A stretch of 64,000 bases of DNA from an uncultured Pelagibacteraceae bacterium (GCA_902634485.1 CACPKA010000001.1:45721-109720), one strand, 5' to 3'. Counted from the first letter of the stretch, positions 43,410-53,208 are shown. The notes: generated by a model not told the origin, from the letters alone. Program-made: numbers and translations.

Positions 43410-45173
43410 CTAATTAAATTTAAAATCCATAATATACTTACTTCCACTAGTTGCGGTCAAATAATAACTTTCTATTCTTGGAAGAACCCTATTAAAGAAA
43501 AAATTTGCTGTTTGAATTTTTTCTTCATAAAATTTTTTATTTTTTTCATAATCTTTAAAACTAACCTCTAAAACCTTAATCCAAGAATGTGCAATAGCTA
43601 CTAAACCCAGCACCTTTAAATAATCATTACATGCAGCGTTAACATCGTCTTTTGAGTTTTTCATTTTATCATTTATCCATCCAGTAAATTTAACTAATAT
43701 TTCTATATTTTTATTGAGTTTTTCTATAAATGGCTTGATTTTATCATCATTTATTAAAATCTCTTTTTTTATTAATGAAATGTATTTATCAATTATGCTT
43801 CCATTTTTATTTACCAACTTTCTAAATACTAAATCAATTGCTTGTACAGAATTTGTACCTTCATAAATTGGGGTTATTCTATTGTCTCTATATAGTTGTT
43901 CAATTCCTTGATCTTTAGTATATCCATATCCTCCAAATATTTGCATAGCATCACTGGTGATTTCCATCCCCATATCGGTGAAAAAAGATTTTACTACTGG
44001 CGTCATTAAAGACACCAAGTCAGATGCTTCCTCTCTAGTTTTATCATCTTTGTGATAAAGACTTACTTCGGTTTGTTGTGACAACCAAAAACATAAAGCT
44101 CTCTCTCCTTCTATAATTGATTTCATGTTTAATATTGATTTTCTAATATCAGCATGTTCTATTATAAAATCTGCTCCATTACTCGATATACTATTATTAC
44201 TTTTTCCTTGCTTTCTTTCTTTTGAATAACTTAACGAATTTTGATAAGCAATTTCAGAAATTCCTAATCCTTGAATTCCAACTACTATTCTTTCCAAATT
44301 CATCATAGTAAACATTGAATTTAATCCTTTATTTTTTGGACCAATCATATATCCAATCGAATTATCAAAGTTCAATACACAAGTTGCAGATCCTTTTATT
44401 CCCATTTTACTTTCAATAGAGCCCGTTGATACTCCGTTTCTTTGTCCAATAGATCCATCTTCTTTAACAAGAAATTTAGGAACTAAAAACAAACTTATGC
44501 CTTTTGTACCAGGGGGTGAGTCAGAAGCCCTTGCAATTACTAAATGAATAATATTTTCAGTAAGATCATGATCACCAGAAGTAATAAATATTTTTTGTCC
44601 ACTTAATTTAAAAGTTCCATCTGGTTGTTCTACAGCTTTAGTTTTCAACAAACCTAAATCAGTTCCACAAACTGGTTCTGTCAAACACATTGTGCCACTC
44701 CACTTTCCTTCCACGATTTTTGGCAAAAATTTATCTTTTATAGAATCTGATGCATGTCTGTGTATACAATTATATGCACCGATACTAAGTTCAGTATAAA
44801 GTTTAAAAGCAAGACTTGAAGAAGATAGCATCTCATCAAAAAAAGCACTAACTGTTTTTGGCATTCCTTGTCCCCCATACTTAGGATCACAGGATAAAGA
44901 TTGCCAACCATCCTGTATAAACTTACTGTAGGCTTCTTTGTAACCTGGTGGAGTTCTAACAATACCATTGTCTAAAATTGTTGGACTATCATCACCTATC
45001 TTAGCCAAAGGAAGAATAATGTTCTGATTGATTTTTGCAGCCTCTTGTAAAATATCTTTTACTAAATCAGAAGTTACATCTTTATATTTTTCTAACTCAT
45101 TATAATTTTTGTTATTTCTTAATTTCTCATAAAGAAACATCATATCTTCTAAAGGAGCAGTATAAGTTGGCAT
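43410..45173 (-). CDS. dmdC: 3-Methylmercaptopropionyl-CoA dehydrogenase DmdC
   Basis: The 587-residue acyl-CoA dehydrogenase is of the long form, with a C-terminal extension after the usual 400-residue core. It has MCLTEPVCGTDLG (around residue 155) and the TSGDHDLTENIIHLV segment for FAD and substrate. The C-terminal half has QIFGGYGYTKDQGIEQLYRD and ITPIYEGTNSVQA with the catalytic glutamate. DmdC oxidises MMPA-CoA to methylthioacryloyl-CoA. It is the first gene of the dmd operon and follows leuB after a 26-base gap. The downstream hydratase DmdD (crotonase family) is not in the window. Confidence 0.9.
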   Translation of the reverse strand: MPTYTAPLEDMMFLYEKLRNNKNYNELEKYKDVTSDLVKDILQEAAKINQNIILPLAKIGDDSPTILDNGIVRTPPGYKEAYSKFIQDGWQSLSCDPKYGGQGMPKTVSAFFDEMLSSSSLAFKLYTELSIGAYNCIHRHASDSIKDKFLPKIVEGKWSGTMCLTEPVCGTDLGLLKTKAVEQPDGTFKLSGQKIFITSGDHDLTENIIHLVIARASDSPPGTKGISLFLVPKFLVKEDGSIGQRNGVSTGSIESKMGIKGSATCVLNFDNSIGYMIGPKNKGLNSMFTMMNLERIVVGIQGLGISEIAYQNSLSYSKERKQGKSNNSISSNGADFIIEHADIRKSILNMKSIIEGERALCFWLSQQTEVSLYHKDDKTREEASDLVSLMTPVVKSFFTDMGMEITSDAMQIFGGYGYTKDQGIEQLYRDNRITPIYEGTNSVQAIDLVFRKLVNKNGSIIDKYISLIKKEILINDDKIKPFIEKLNKNIEILVKFTGWINDKMKNSKDDVNAACNDYLKVLGLVAIAHSWIKVLEVSFKDYEKNKKFYEEKIQTANFFFNRVLPRIESYYLTATSGSKYIMDFKFN

Positions 45174-45199
45174 GTTAATATCTTAAGATAATTAAATAA

Positions 45200-46306
45200 T
45201 TATTTCAATTTTGAAATAATCGCATCTCCCATTTGAGCTGTGGATACTTCTTTCGTTCCTTTTGATACTATATCTTTAGTTCTTAACCCATCATTTAGCA
45301 CTTCTTGCACGGCATTTTCCAAAACATCTGCTTCTTTGTCTAAATTTAAAGAAAATCTTAGGGACATAGCAAAACTTAAAATTGTGGCTATTGGGTTAGC
45401 AATTCCTTTTCCTGCAATATCTGGCGCTGAGCCATGAATAGGCTCATACATTGCTCTCATTTCTCCATCTTTATTTTTAGCTCCAAGAGAAGCCGAGGGC
45501 AATAACCCTAGAGATCCGGTTAACATAGAAGCTTGATCAGACAACATATCTCCAAATAAATTATCAGTAACTATAACATCAAATTGTTTTGGATTTCTTA
45601 GTAATTGCATTGCACAATTATCTGCAAGCATATGTTTAAGTTCTACATCTTTATATTCTTTTTCATGCAAAGATTGAACCTCTTCTTTCCAAAGCTGTCC
45701 AGCCTCCATTACATTTGATTTTTCACATGAGGTTACTTTATTTGATCTTTTTTTTGCTAAATCGAATGCCACTCTAGCTACTCTAATAATTTCATTGCTT
45801 GTATATGTGTGAGTATTAATTCCTTTTCTTTCACCATTATCAATTGGTTTAATACCTCTTGGCTCTCCAAAATATATACCTCCTGTAAGCTCTCTCACGA
45901 TCATAATATCTAACCCTGAAACAATTTCTGGTTTTAGAGTAGAAGCATCTACTAATTGTTTAAAACATATTGCAGGTCTTAAATTTGCAAATAGTTTTAA
46001 TTCTTTTCTTAATTTTAATAGTGCTCTTTCAGGTTTTTTTGAAAATTCTAAGTTATCCCATTTTGGCCCTCCTACAGCACCAAGGATAACTGCTTCAGAC
46101 TCTAAAGCTTTATAAAAAACTTCATCAGTAATTGGTGTCCCGTGCTTGTCATAAGATGCGCCACCAGCCAAATCTTCCTCGGTTTCAAAATCTAAAGATT
46201 TTTTAGAATTAAACCATTGAATAATTTTTTTAACTTCTCCAACAACTTCAGGCCCCACACCATCTCCAGGTAACAATAAGAATTTTCTTTTTTTTACCTT
46301 AATCAT
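45200..46306 (-). CDS. leuB: 3-Isopropylmalate dehydrogenase
   Basis: The 368-residue NAD enzyme converts 3-isopropylmalate to 2-oxoisocaproate in leucine synthesis. Motifs are [15 protein letters not shown] (residues 11-25), [25 protein letters not shown], and the metal and NAD region [28 protein letters not shown] followed by [18 protein letters not shown]. Length is normal. The start overlaps leuD by eight bases. Confidence 0.97.
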   Translation of the reverse strand: MIKVKKRKFLLLPGDGVGPEVVGEVKKIIQWFNSKKSLDFETEEDLAGGASYDKHGTPITDEVFYKALESEAVILGAVGGPKWDNLEFSKKPERALLKLRKELKLFANLRPAICFKQLVDASTLKPEIVSGLDIMIVRELTGGIYFGEPRGIKPIDNGERKGINTHTYTSNEIIRVARVAFDLAKKRSNKVTSCEKSNVMEAGQLWKEEVQSLHEKEYKDVELKHMLADNCAMQLLRNPKQFDVIVTDNLFGDMLSDQASMLTGSLGLLPSASLGAKNKDGEMRAMYEPIHGSAPDIAGKGIANPIATILSFAMSLRFSLNLDKEADVLENAVQEVLNDGLRTKDIVSKGTKEVSTAQMGDAIISKLK

Positions 46307-46904
46307 TAAAAATCCAAGGTTTGTTTACTTTTAATTGATTTTCATATGCTAAAATTTTAGCAGATTTTTCTAAAGATAACGCAATATCATCTAAACCTTC
46401 TATTAAACATTTTTTTTTAAATGGATCAATTTTGAAATTGATTTCTTTATTTCCAAAAGAAATTTTTTGATCTGGTAAATTTATTGATATTTCTTCTTTT
46501 CGATTTGAATAATCAGATATCTCTTTAATTTCATTTTCAGAAATTATTATTGGTAAAATACCATTTTTAAAACAATTATTATAAAATATATCTGCATAAC
46601 TTGAACTTATTATACAAGTAATTCCAAAATCGAGTAAGGCCCAAGGTGCATGTTCTCGAGATGAACCACAACCAAAATTTTTGCCTGTAATTAGTATCTT
46701 AGAATTATTAAAAGGACTTTGATTAAGTATAAAATCTTTTATTTCATTTCCATTGTTGTCATATCTTATTTCATAAAAAAGGCTCTTCCCAAGTCCAGTT
46801 CTTTTTATTGTTTTTAAAAATTGTTTAGGAATTATCTTGTCTGTATCCACATTGACCATAGGCAAATACGCTGGAATGCTTTTTAATGTTGAAAATTTAT
46901 TCAT
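46299..46904 (-). CDS. leuD: 3-Isopropylmalate dehydratase small subunit
   Basis: The 201-residue small subunit of isopropylmalate isomerase contains [17 protein letters not shown] (residues 18-34), [20 protein letters not shown] (about 75-94) with the substrate-binding GSSR-type loop, and [19 protein letters not shown]. It pairs with LeuC. The start is at the base before the leuC stop region and the stop overlaps leuB. Confidence 0.96.
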   Translation of the reverse strand: MNKFSTLKSIPAYLPMVNVDTDKIIPKQFLKTIKRTGLGKSLFYEIRYDNNGNEIKDFILNQSPFNNSKILITGKNFGCGSSREHAPWALLDFGITCIISSSYADIFYNNCFKNGILPIIISENEIKEISDYSNRKEEISINLPDQKISFGNKEINFKIDPFKKKCLIEGLDDIALSLEKSAKILAYENQLKVNKPWIFND

Positions 46905-48308
46905 TTAATTATCATACTTTCTTACATCATCTAAATTTCCAGAAATAGCGGCTGCAGCTGCCATTGCTGGACTTACTAAATGAGTTCTGCCACCTCTTCC
47001 TTGTCGACCTTCAAAATTTCTGTTTGAAGTTGATGCACATCTTTCCTCTGGTTTTAGTTTATCAGCATTCATAGCTAGGCACATCGAACATCCTGGCTCT
47101 CTCCATTCGAAGCCTGAGTTTATAAATATTTTATCTAAACCTTCTTGCTCTGCTTGCTCTTTAACTAATCCTGATCCCGGAACAACAAATGCATCTACAT
47201 GACTAGCTATTTTCTTATCTTTTAATATTTTTGCTGCATCTCTTAAGTCTTCAATTCTGCCATTAGTACAGCTACCAATAAATACTTTATCTATTTTAAT
47301 GTCTTTCATTAAAGTGTTTGGTTTTAAACCCATATAACTTAAAGATCTTTCAATAGAACTTTTTTTATCCAGATCATTTTCATTATTAGGATTTGGAACT
47401 TTACCATCTATTGTAACCACATCTTGCGGAGAAGTCCCCCAGGTAACCATCGGTTTAATATCCTCACCACTTAAAGAAATTTCTTTGTCGAATTTTGCAC
47501 TAGAATCTGTCTTAAGTGTATTCCAGTACTCAAAGGCCTTATCCCAATTTTGATTTTTTGGAGACATTGGTTTATTTTTTAAATAATCAAATATTTTTTG
47601 ATCTGGTCCAATTAGTCCTGCTCTTGCCCCACCTTCAATGGTCATATTACAAATTGTCATTCTCTGCTCCACACTTAATGAAGAAATTAAATTTCCAGCA
47701 TATTCAATTACAAATCCTGTACCACCAGCTGTTCCTATTTCTCCAATTATTTGAAGGATCACATCTTTAGAAGTTACACCTGTAGATAATTTTCCATTAA
47801 CATTTATTCTAAAATTTTTAGACTTTTTTTGAACTAAAGTTTGTGTCGCTAACACATGTTCCACTTCGGAAGTACCAATTCCAAAAGCTAAAGCACCGAA
47901 TGCTCCATGGGTTGCTGTATGGCTATCTCCACAAACAATTATTGTTCCTGGCTGGGTAAATCCTTGCTCAGGTCCAATAATATGAACTATACCATTTCTT
48001 TTATCTTTCATATCAAATACCTGAACTCCAAACTCTTTACAATTAGCATTTAAAGTATCTACCTGAATTTTGGATTCTTTGTCTAAAATTCCTTTTGATC
48101 TGTCTGTAGTAGGAACGTTATGATCTGCAACTGCAAGGGTTAACTTGGGATGTCTTACTTTTCTTTTTGAATTCCTTAAACCTTCAAATGCTTGTGGACT
48201 AGTAACCTCATGTATTAAATGTCTATCAACAAATAACAATGAAGTTCCATCTTCTTGTTCGTGAACTAAATGCTCATTCCAAATTTTATCGTAGATTGTT
48301 TTAGACAT
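46905..48308 (-). CDS. leuC: 3-Isopropylmalate dehydratase large subunit
   Basis: The 467-residue aconitase-family subunit binds a [4Fe-4S] cluster through the cysteines of FIGSCTNGR and [11 protein letters not shown]. Other segments are [37 protein letters not shown] and the [18 protein letters not shown] end. With LeuD it isomerises 2- to 3-isopropylmalate. leuA is not in the window. It follows rplS after 11 bases, so the leu genes may depend on ribosomal operon transcription. Confidence 0.97.
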   Translation of the reverse strand: MSKTIYDKIWNEHLVHEQEDGTSLLFVDRHLIHEVTSPQAFEGLRNSKRKVRHPKLTLAVADHNVPTTDRSKGILDKESKIQVDTLNANCKEFGVQVFDMKDKRNGIVHIIGPEQGFTQPGTIIVCGDSHTATHGAFGALAFGIGTSEVEHVLATQTLVQKKSKNFRINVNGKLSTGVTSKDVILQIIGEIGTAGGTGFVIEYAGNLISSLSVEQRMTICNMTIEGGARAGLIGPDQKIFDYLKNKPMSPKNQNWDKAFEYWNTLKTDSSAKFDKEISLSGEDIKPMVTWGTSPQDVVTIDGKVPNPNNENDLDKKSSIERSLSYMGLKPNTLMKDIKIDKVFIGSCTNGRIEDLRDAAKILKDKKIASHVDAFVVPGSGLVKEQAEQEGLDKIFINSGFEWREPGCSMCLAMNADKLKPEERCASTSNRNFEGRQGRGGRTHLVSPAMAAAAAISGNLDDVRKYDN

Positions 48309-48319
48309 TTAGAAAAAAA

Positions 48320-48853
48320 TTATTTTTTCTTTTTTGGATCTTCTTTTTTTATTTCAGTTTTAGGGTTATTTTTAATATCTGTTTTTTTTTCATCCCCTTC
48401 TTTAACTGTATCATTCGTTGTTTCTAATTTTTCTTCAAGTATATTTTCTGCTTTTGTCTCAATCTCAATACCTATTTTCTTTTTTATTTTTTCAGCAATT
48501 CGCGCTGACTTTCCTGTTCTGTCTCTTAAGAAATAAAGTTTTGCTCTTCTAACTTTACCAGATCTAATAACTTTAATTGAATCTACTATTGAACTGTATA
48601 GAGCAAATGTCCTCTCTACTCCCTCTCCAAATGATATCTTTCTTACTGTAAATGATGAATTTAAATCTCTATTTTTTTTTCCAATACAAACTCCTTCAAA
48701 ATATTGAATTCTATCTCTTTTGCCTTCAGTAATTCTTACTCCAACTTTGACAATATCTCCTGGAAAAAAATCTGGAAATTTTTTTTCCGAAGCAATTTTT
48801 TTAACACTTGATTGATTTATTTCTTCAATTGTTTTCATGTTAATGTTTATCAA
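48320..48853 (-). CDS. rplS: 50S ribosomal protein L19 with long C-terminal tail
   Basis: The first 125 residues are L19: [18 protein letters not shown] (29-46), [30 protein letters not shown] and [20 protein letters not shown]19 sits at the 30S-50S interface. Most L19 proteins have about 115-130 residues. This one has 177, with an acidic and then lysine-rich low-complexity tail ending in KKEDPKKKK. It follows trmD by one base in the rpsP-trmD-rplS group. Confidence 0.96.
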   Translation of the reverse strand: MININMKTIEEINQSSVKKIASEKKFPDFFPGDIVKVGVRITEGKRDRIQYFEGVCIGKKNRDLNSSFTVRKISFGEGVERTFALYSSIVDSIKVIRSGKVRRAKLYFLRDRTGKSARIAEKIKKKIGIEIETKAENILEEKLETTNDTVKEGDEKKTDIKNNPKTEIKKEDPKKKK

Positions 48854-48854
48854 T

Positions 48855-49541
48855 TTAATTTTTTTTATATTTTTGCCACAAATCTGGTCTTCGGTCGCGT
48901 GTTATAGCCTCAGATTGTGTTAAACGCCAGTCTTTAATTTTCGCGTGATCTCCTGATAAAAGTACATCTGGAATGCCTTTTTTCTCCCAAATTTGAGGTT
49001 TTGTATATTGTGGATACTCTAAAAGACCATTTTCAAAAGTTTCATCCTCTATTGAGTTGTTATTTCCAATAACACCTGGAATTAATCTTAAAATAGCATC
49101 CATAAAAACAAAAACTGCTGTCTCTCCTCCAGATAGTATAAAATCACCAATACTTAGTTCTACAATATTTCTTGAATCAATTACTCTTTGGTCAATTCCT
49201 TCAAAATGGCCACAAATTAAATTGATAGTTTTTTCTTTAGATATTTCCTTTGCTAGTTTTTGATTAAACATTATTCCTTTTGGACTTAAATAGTAAATCT
49301 TTTCATTTGAATTAATTTTATTATCCAAAGCAGAAGCTAAAATGTCAGGTTTAATTAACATTCCGCGTCCACCTCCATAAGGTGTATCATCAACTGTTTT
49401 ATGTTTATCAGTAGCATAGTCTCTAATATTTACCGTTTCCATATCCCATATTTTATTTTCTATAGCTTTTCCATAAAGCCCTCTATTTAGTGGTCCAGGA
49501 AAATAATCTGGATATAGAGTAAATATTCTTGCAAAAAACAT
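48855..49541 (-). CDS. trmD: tRNA (guanine-N1)-methyltransferase
   Basis: The 228-residue SPOUT methyltransferase makes m1G37 in tRNAs, which prevents frameshifting. It has [20 protein letters not shown] at the start, [11 protein letters not shown] (around residue 52), [14 protein letters not shown] and the knot segment [16 protein letters not shown]. The start lies two bases after rpsP. The usual rimM gene between rpsP and trmD is absent here. Confidence 0.96.
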   Translation of the reverse strand: MFFARIFTLYPDYFPGPLNRGLYGKAIENKIWDMETVNIRDYATDKHKTVDDTPYGGGRGMLIKPDILASALDNKINSNEKIYYLSPKGIMFNQKLAKEISKEKTINLICGHFEGIDQRVIDSRNIVELSIGDFILSGGETAVFVFMDAILRLIPGVIGNNNSIEDETFENGLLEYPQYTKPQIWEKKGIPDVLLSGDHAKIKDWRLTQSEAITRDRRPDLWQKYKKN

Positions 49542-49543
49542 AT

Positions 49544-49933
49544 TTATTTTTTTTCTTCCTTAGGTGCTTCTGCTTTTTTTTCTTCCTTAGGTGCTTCTGC
49601 TTTTTTTTCTTCCTTAGGTTCATCTGCTTTTTTTCTATCTTTTTTTGGAATAGCTTTTTTTGGATTATTACTATTAGCAGGCATAGGAATTATTTGTTTC
49701 TCACCTAAAATTCTCGCAACTCTCATAGTTGGTTTAGCGCCTTGGCTTATCCAATATTTTATTCTATCCTCAACTAATCCTATTCTTTCCTGTTTTTCTT
49801 TTGGTAAAAGAGGATTAAAAAAACCTAATTTTTCTATAAACCTTCCGTCTCTTGCAAACCTGCTATCAGCAACAACTATTTTATATATCGGCCTTTTTTT
49901 TGTTCCTCCCATTGATAATCTTAATTTTAACAT
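49544..49933 (-). CDS. rpsP: 30S ribosomal protein S16 with repeat-containing tail
   Basis: The 129-residue protein has a standard S16 core of about 85 residues (MLKLRLSMGGTKKRPIYKIV, DSRFARDGRFIEKLGFFNP, DRIKYWISQGAKPT). The rest is a charged tail made of a nine-residue repeat (AEAPKEEKK-like), encoded by three 27-base tandem copies. S16 is an early assembly protein of the small subunit. It follows ffh after 16 bases. Confidence 0.96.
   Translation of the reverse strand: MLKLRLSMGGTKKRPIYKIVVADSRFARDGRFIEKLGFFNPLLPKEKQERIGLVEDRIKYWISQGAKPTMRVARILGEKQIIPMPANSNNPKKAIPKKDRKKADEPKEEKKAEAPKEEKKAEAPKEEKK
49547..49627. repeat. Three tandem 27-base repeats in the rpsP 3' end
   Basis: Units 49547-49573 and 49574-49600 are identical, and 49601-49627 is a near copy with changes in its last third. 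Each starts with eight T on the plus strand and encodes nine residues of the S16 tail on the minus strand. The unit length preserves the frame. Copy number could vary between strains by slippage. Confidence 0.9.
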
Positions 49934-49949
49934 TTTCTCTCCTATTATA

Positions 49950-51308
49950 TTATTTTAATTGATTAAAAAGTTCCGGTGGTATTCCTTTATCTTCAATACC
50001 CTTCAGATTTCCTTTTGACATTTTTTTCATCATTTCTGATGTCATTTTAAATTGTTTTAACAATTTATTGATAGTGGCTACATCTGTTCCAGAACCATTA
50101 GCAATTCTTTTTCTTCTTGAACCATTTATTATTTTTGGGTTTTCTCTTTCTTTTTTTGTCATTGACAATATTATTGCCTCATTATGAGTTATAATTTTTT
50201 CATCAATACCAGCTTTGTCCATTTGTGATTTAATTTTTGATACTCCGGGCATAAAAGACATTAAACCTTCTATTCCTCCCATTTTTTTCATCTGTCTTAA
50301 TTGAGTTAAGTAATCCTCCATAGAAAATTTTCCTTTTTTTAAATTTTCTTCTGCTTTTTTAATATTTTCTTCTCCTAAATCTTGTGATGCTTTTTCTACC
50401 AAAGAAACAATGTCTCCCATCCCAAGAATTCTATTTGCTATTCTATCAGGGTGAAAAACTTCGAAATTTTCTATTTTTTCACCAATACCTAAAAATTTAA
50501 TTGGAACTTGAGAAACAAACTTCATACTTAAAGCTGCACCGCCTCTTCCGTCACCATCTGCTCTTGTAAGAATTATTCCAGATACATTTACAGTATTTTT
50601 AAATTCTTTAGCTACTTCTGCTGCTACTTGTCCTGTAAGAGAATCTGCAACTAGTATAACTTCACTAGGTTTAATAGTTTTTTCAATTTCCTTAATTTCA
50701 CTCATCATTTGAAGATCTATTTGTGTTCTACCTGCAGTATCAAAAAGAATTATATCAGCACCGTTTAATTTTGCAGCACTAAGAGCTCTACTGCATATAT
50801 CTGCAGGTAACTGACCCTGAATTATTGGCAAAGTTAAAATATTGTTTTGTTCTCCTAAAGTTTTAAGTTGTTCCTGAGCTGCTGGTCTATAAACGTCTAA
50901 GCTAACCATCATAATTTTTTTCTTTTTATTATTTTCCAAAAATTTTGCTAATTTAGCTGTAGTTGTTGTTTTTCCAGAACCCTGTAAGCCTACCAACATA
51001 ATTGTAACTGGAGGGACAGCATTTAGATTTATTTCCGCATTACTTTCTCCTAATAAATTAACAAGTTCGTCATAAACGATCTTGACCACCATTTGGCCAG
51101 GAGAAGTAGATCTAATAATTTCTTGTCCTAATACCTTAGGTTTAACTTTGTCTATAAATTCTTTTGCAACTGTAAGAGAAACATCGGCCTCTAATAAGGC
51201 TTGTCTTATACTTCTCAGTCCCTCATCAACTTGATTTTCATCAAGCGAAGGGGCTTTTTTTAAAGAAGAAAAAATTTCTTCAAATTTATTTGTTAAGTTT
51301 TCAAACAT
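49950..51308 (-). CDS. ffh: Signal recognition particle protein Ffh
   Basis: The 452-residue GTPase binds signal peptides and SRP RNA and directs ribosomes to FtsY. The N domain is followed by G1 GLQGSGKTTT, DVYRPAAQEQL, DTAGRTQIDLQMM and the TRADGDGRGGAALS segment. The methionine-rich M domain has MKKMGGIEGLMSFMPG, the RNA-binding SRRKRIANGSG and MTSEMMKKM. I set the start at the ATG at 51308 (MFENLTNKF). The open frame up to 51332 would add eight residues from within the structured leader. ftsY lies 1 kb away on the other strand. Confidence 0.96.
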   Translation of the reverse strand: MFENLTNKFEEIFSSLKKAPSLDENQVDEGLRSIRQALLEADVSLTVAKEFIDKVKPKVLGQEIIRSTSPGQMVVKIVYDELVNLLGESNAEINLNAVPPVTIMLVGLQGSGKTTTTAKLAKFLENNKKKKIMMVSLDVYRPAAQEQLKTLGEQNNILTLPIIQGQLPADICSRALSAAKLNGADIILFDTAGRTQIDLQMMSEIKEIEKTIKPSEVILVADSLTGQVAAEVAKEFKNTVNVSGIILTRADGDGRGGAALSMKFVSQVPIKFLGIGEKIENFEVFHPDRIANRILGMGDIVSLVEKASQDLGEENIKKAEENLKKGKFSMEDYLTQLRQMKKMGGIEGLMSFMPGVSKIKSQMDKAGIDEKIITHNEAIILSMTKKERENPKIINGSRRKRIANGSGTDVATINKLLKQFKMTSEMMKKMSKGNLKGIEDKGIPPELFNQLK

Positions 51309-51317
51309 AATTTTACC

Positions 51318-51411
51318 CAGCAGTAATCGCACTAGTGGGCGAACCCTCGCTGACTAGTGTCGATATCTTTGTTCCCAAAGACACCGCAAATTGCTGTTTT
51401 TGCGGAAACCG
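51318..51411 (-). ncRNA. Structured cis-regulatory leader of ffh (SRP-RNA-like hairpin)
   Basis: Read on the minus strand, the leader holds three hairpins. The first pairs CCGCAAA and TTTGCGG (51405-51384). The second is CTTTG-GGAA-CAAAG (51380-51367), capped by a GNRA loop. The third is an 11-pair stem, with ATCG and ACTAGTG-type arms (51364-51326), that encloses GGG-TTCG-CCC. CAGCA in the first loop (51396-51392) can pair with TGCTG at 51322-51318, just ahead of the ffh start. GC content is far above the surroundings. From memory, a candidate cis-regulatory RNA upstream of ffh was reported for Pelagibacter (Meyer et al. 2009). It lacks the full SRP RNA consensus. Confidence 0.7.
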
Positions 51412-51417
51412 TGCCAA

Positions 51418-51443
51418 GTTATAATAGAGGTTCAAAAAGTCAA
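51418..51443. promoter_or_regulatory. Divergent promoter region between ffh and dapF
   Basis: A perfect TATAAT on plus (51420-51425) overlaps TATAAC on minus (51423-51418). On the minus side a TTGACT (51443-51438) is only 14 bases from its -10 box, shorter than ideal. On the plus side no good -35 is seen. Transcription towards ffh would start near 51411, at the 5' end of the structured leader. Confidence 0.4.
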
Positions 51444-51466
51444 TAAATAAGTTAAATATCTATTAT

Positions 51467-52291
51467 ATGAACTTTAAAGCTTACAAAATGGATGGTTTAG
51501 GTAATGATTTCGTGATCATTGATCAAAGAGAAAAAGTAATAAAATTATCAAAAGATAGTATTATTAAAATTAGTGATAGAAAATTTATAGGTTGTGATCA
51601 ATTAATTATTATTAAAAAAAATAGAAATTTAGATGCCGGTTTAGAATTTTTTAATTCTGATGGTAGTGTTTCTGGTGCATGTGGAAACGGAACTAGGTGT
51701 GCTGCTTATCTATTGTCTAGAGAAAATAATAAAAAAGAAATTATAGTTTGGACTTCTTCATCAATATTAAAATCAAAAATATTGAATAATAATAATGTTG
51801 AAACCAATATTGGTGTAGCAAAATTAGAATGGAATAAAATACCTATAAGTGAAAATAGGAATACTAAAAATTTAGGTATTAAAATATTAGATAAGAATAA
51901 TAAAGAACATATAGGTGGAACTGCAGTTAACGTGGGAAATCCACATGTTGTTTTTTTTGTAAAAAATATTGATGATTTTGATGTAAAAAAAATTGGACCA
52001 AAAGTTGAAAATAATAAAATTTTTCCTGAAAAGTGTAATGTTACTTTTGCACAAATAATTAATAACAATTTAATTAAAGTGAAGGTATGGGAAAGAGGAG
52101 CAGGATTAACAAAAGCTTGTGGAACAGCAGCTTGCGCCACTGCAGTAGCTGGTAATATAAATGGTTTATTAAATAAAAAAGTAGATATTGAATTTGAACT
52201 AGGGAAACTATCTATTTTTATAGATGAAAAAAATAACATTCATATGAAAGGTCCTGTTTCTGAAGTAAAAGAAATAGATATTAAACTTTAA
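51467..52291 (+). CDS. dapF: Diaminopimelate epimerase
   Basis: The 274-residue epimerase converts LL- to meso-diaminopimelate for lysine and peptidoglycan. The two catalytic cysteines are Cys72 (GACGNGTRC) and Cys218 (KACGTAACA). MDGLGNDFVIID at the start and NVGNPHVVFFV in the middle are conserved. It is divergent from ffh. The last base of its stop codon is the first base of the ftsY ATG. Confidence 0.96.
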   Translation: MNFKAYKMDGLGNDFVIIDQREKVIKLSKDSIIKISDRKFIGCDQLIIIKKNRNLDAGLEFFNSDGSVSGACGNGTRCAAYLLSRENNKKEIIVWTSSSILKSKILNNNNVETNIGVAKLEWNKIPISENRNTKNLGIKILDKNNKEHIGGTAVNVGNPHVVFFVKNIDDFDVKKIGPKVENNKIFPEKCNVTFAQIINNNLIKVKVWERGAGLTKACGTAACATAVAGNINGLLNKKVDIEFELGKLSIFIDEKNNIHMKGPVSEVKEIDIKL

Positions 52292-53208
52292 TGGGAATTT
52301 TTGAAAAATTTAAGATTGGATTTAAAAAAAGTGCAACTACTTTCACTTCTGGTCTAAAAAATATAATCGTTAAAAAAGAAATTGATGATAATACTCTAGA
52401 TCAAGTCGAAAATTATTTAATTCAGTCAGATGTTGGAATTGATGCAGCTGAAGAAATAAAAAAAATAATTTCATCAGAAAAAATTGATCCAAAAAAAAAC
52501 CCTATTAATGAAGTAAATATAATTTTGCAAAAATATATAATTAAGTTAATGCAACCCTTAGAAAGAAAAGATTTTTTTAATAAAAGTGAAGATCTTAAAG
52601 TATTACTTATTGCAGGTGTTAATGGAGTAGGAAAAACTACAACAATTGGAAAAATAGGTAAAATACTAAAGTCAAATGATAACAAAATTCTCTTTTCTGC
52701 TTGTGACACTTTTAGAGCAGCTGCAATAGAGCAGTTAGAAAATTGGGCAAATAAAATTAATGTAGATATTATTAAGTCAGATCAAGGATCAGATCCTGCA
52801 TCAGTTGCATATAAATCAATAAGTACTGCAAAAAAAAATAGTTCTAACTATGTTCTAATAGATACAGCTGGAAGATTACAAAATAAAAAAAATCTAATGG
52901 ATGAATACAAAAAAATTGCAAATGTTGCAAAAAAAATTGATCAAAATGCACCGCATGAAGTAATTTTAATATTAGATGCAACAACAGGACAGAATGTTTT
53001 AAATCAAGTAGAGGAATTTAATAAAATTATTCCTGTAACAGGATTAATTATGACTAAACTAGATGGAACCGCAAAAGGCGGAATTTTGATTGCTCTTGCT
53101 AAAAAACACAAGATACCCATTATTGCACTAGGTCTTGGTGAAAAAGAAGATGACTTACAGATATTTGAAGCTGAAAAATTTGCTAATGCTTTTATAGAAA
53201 CTAATTAA
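52291..53208 (+). CDS. ftsY: Signal recognition particle receptor FtsY
   Basis: The 305-residue GTPase has only the NG domains, with GVNGVGKTTTIGK (around residue 109), DTFRAAAIEQLE, IDTAGRLQNKKNL, and TKLDGTAKGG near the end. The acidic A domain of the E. coli protein is missing, which is common in compact genomes. Membrane contact then probably relies on the short amphipathic N terminus (MGIFEKFKIGFKKS). It is the partner of Ffh, encoded divergently just upstream. Its stop overlaps the converging hypothetical gene by eight bases. Confidence 0.95.
   Translation: MGIFEKFKIGFKKSATTFTSGLKNIIVKKEIDDNTLDQVENYLIQSDVGIDAAEEIKKIISSEKIDPKKNPINEVNIILQKYIIKLMQPLERKDFFNKSEDLKVLLIAGVNGVGKTTTIGKIGKILKSNDNKILFSACDTFRAAAIEQLENWANKINVDIIKSDQGSDPASVAYKSISTAKKNSSNYVLIDTAGRLQNKKNLMDEYKKIANVAKKIDQNAPHEVILILDATTGQNVLNQVEEFNKIIPVTGLIMTKLDGTAKGGILIALAKKHKIPIIALGLGEKEDDLQIFEAEKFANAFIETN

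Noticed and set aside
43409..43447. N-terminal extension of DmdB by 13 residues into dmdC
   Set aside because: The added residues overlap dmdC and do not look like a ligase N terminus. The ATG at 43408, one base past the dmdC stop, fits the coupled style of the operon.
49547..49627. CRISPR-like repeats
   Set aside because: The repeats are directly adjacent with no spacers and encode the in-frame S16 tail.
51309..51332. Eight-residue N-terminal extension of Ffh
   Set aside because: It would be encoded by the structured leader. MFENLTNKF is the typical Ffh start.
51309..51466. A 4.5S (SRP) RNA gene next to ffh
   Set aside because: The conserved core around the GGAA loop, with the asymmetric internal loop of SRP RNA, is absent. 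The position and pairing with the ffh start fit a cis-acting leader better.
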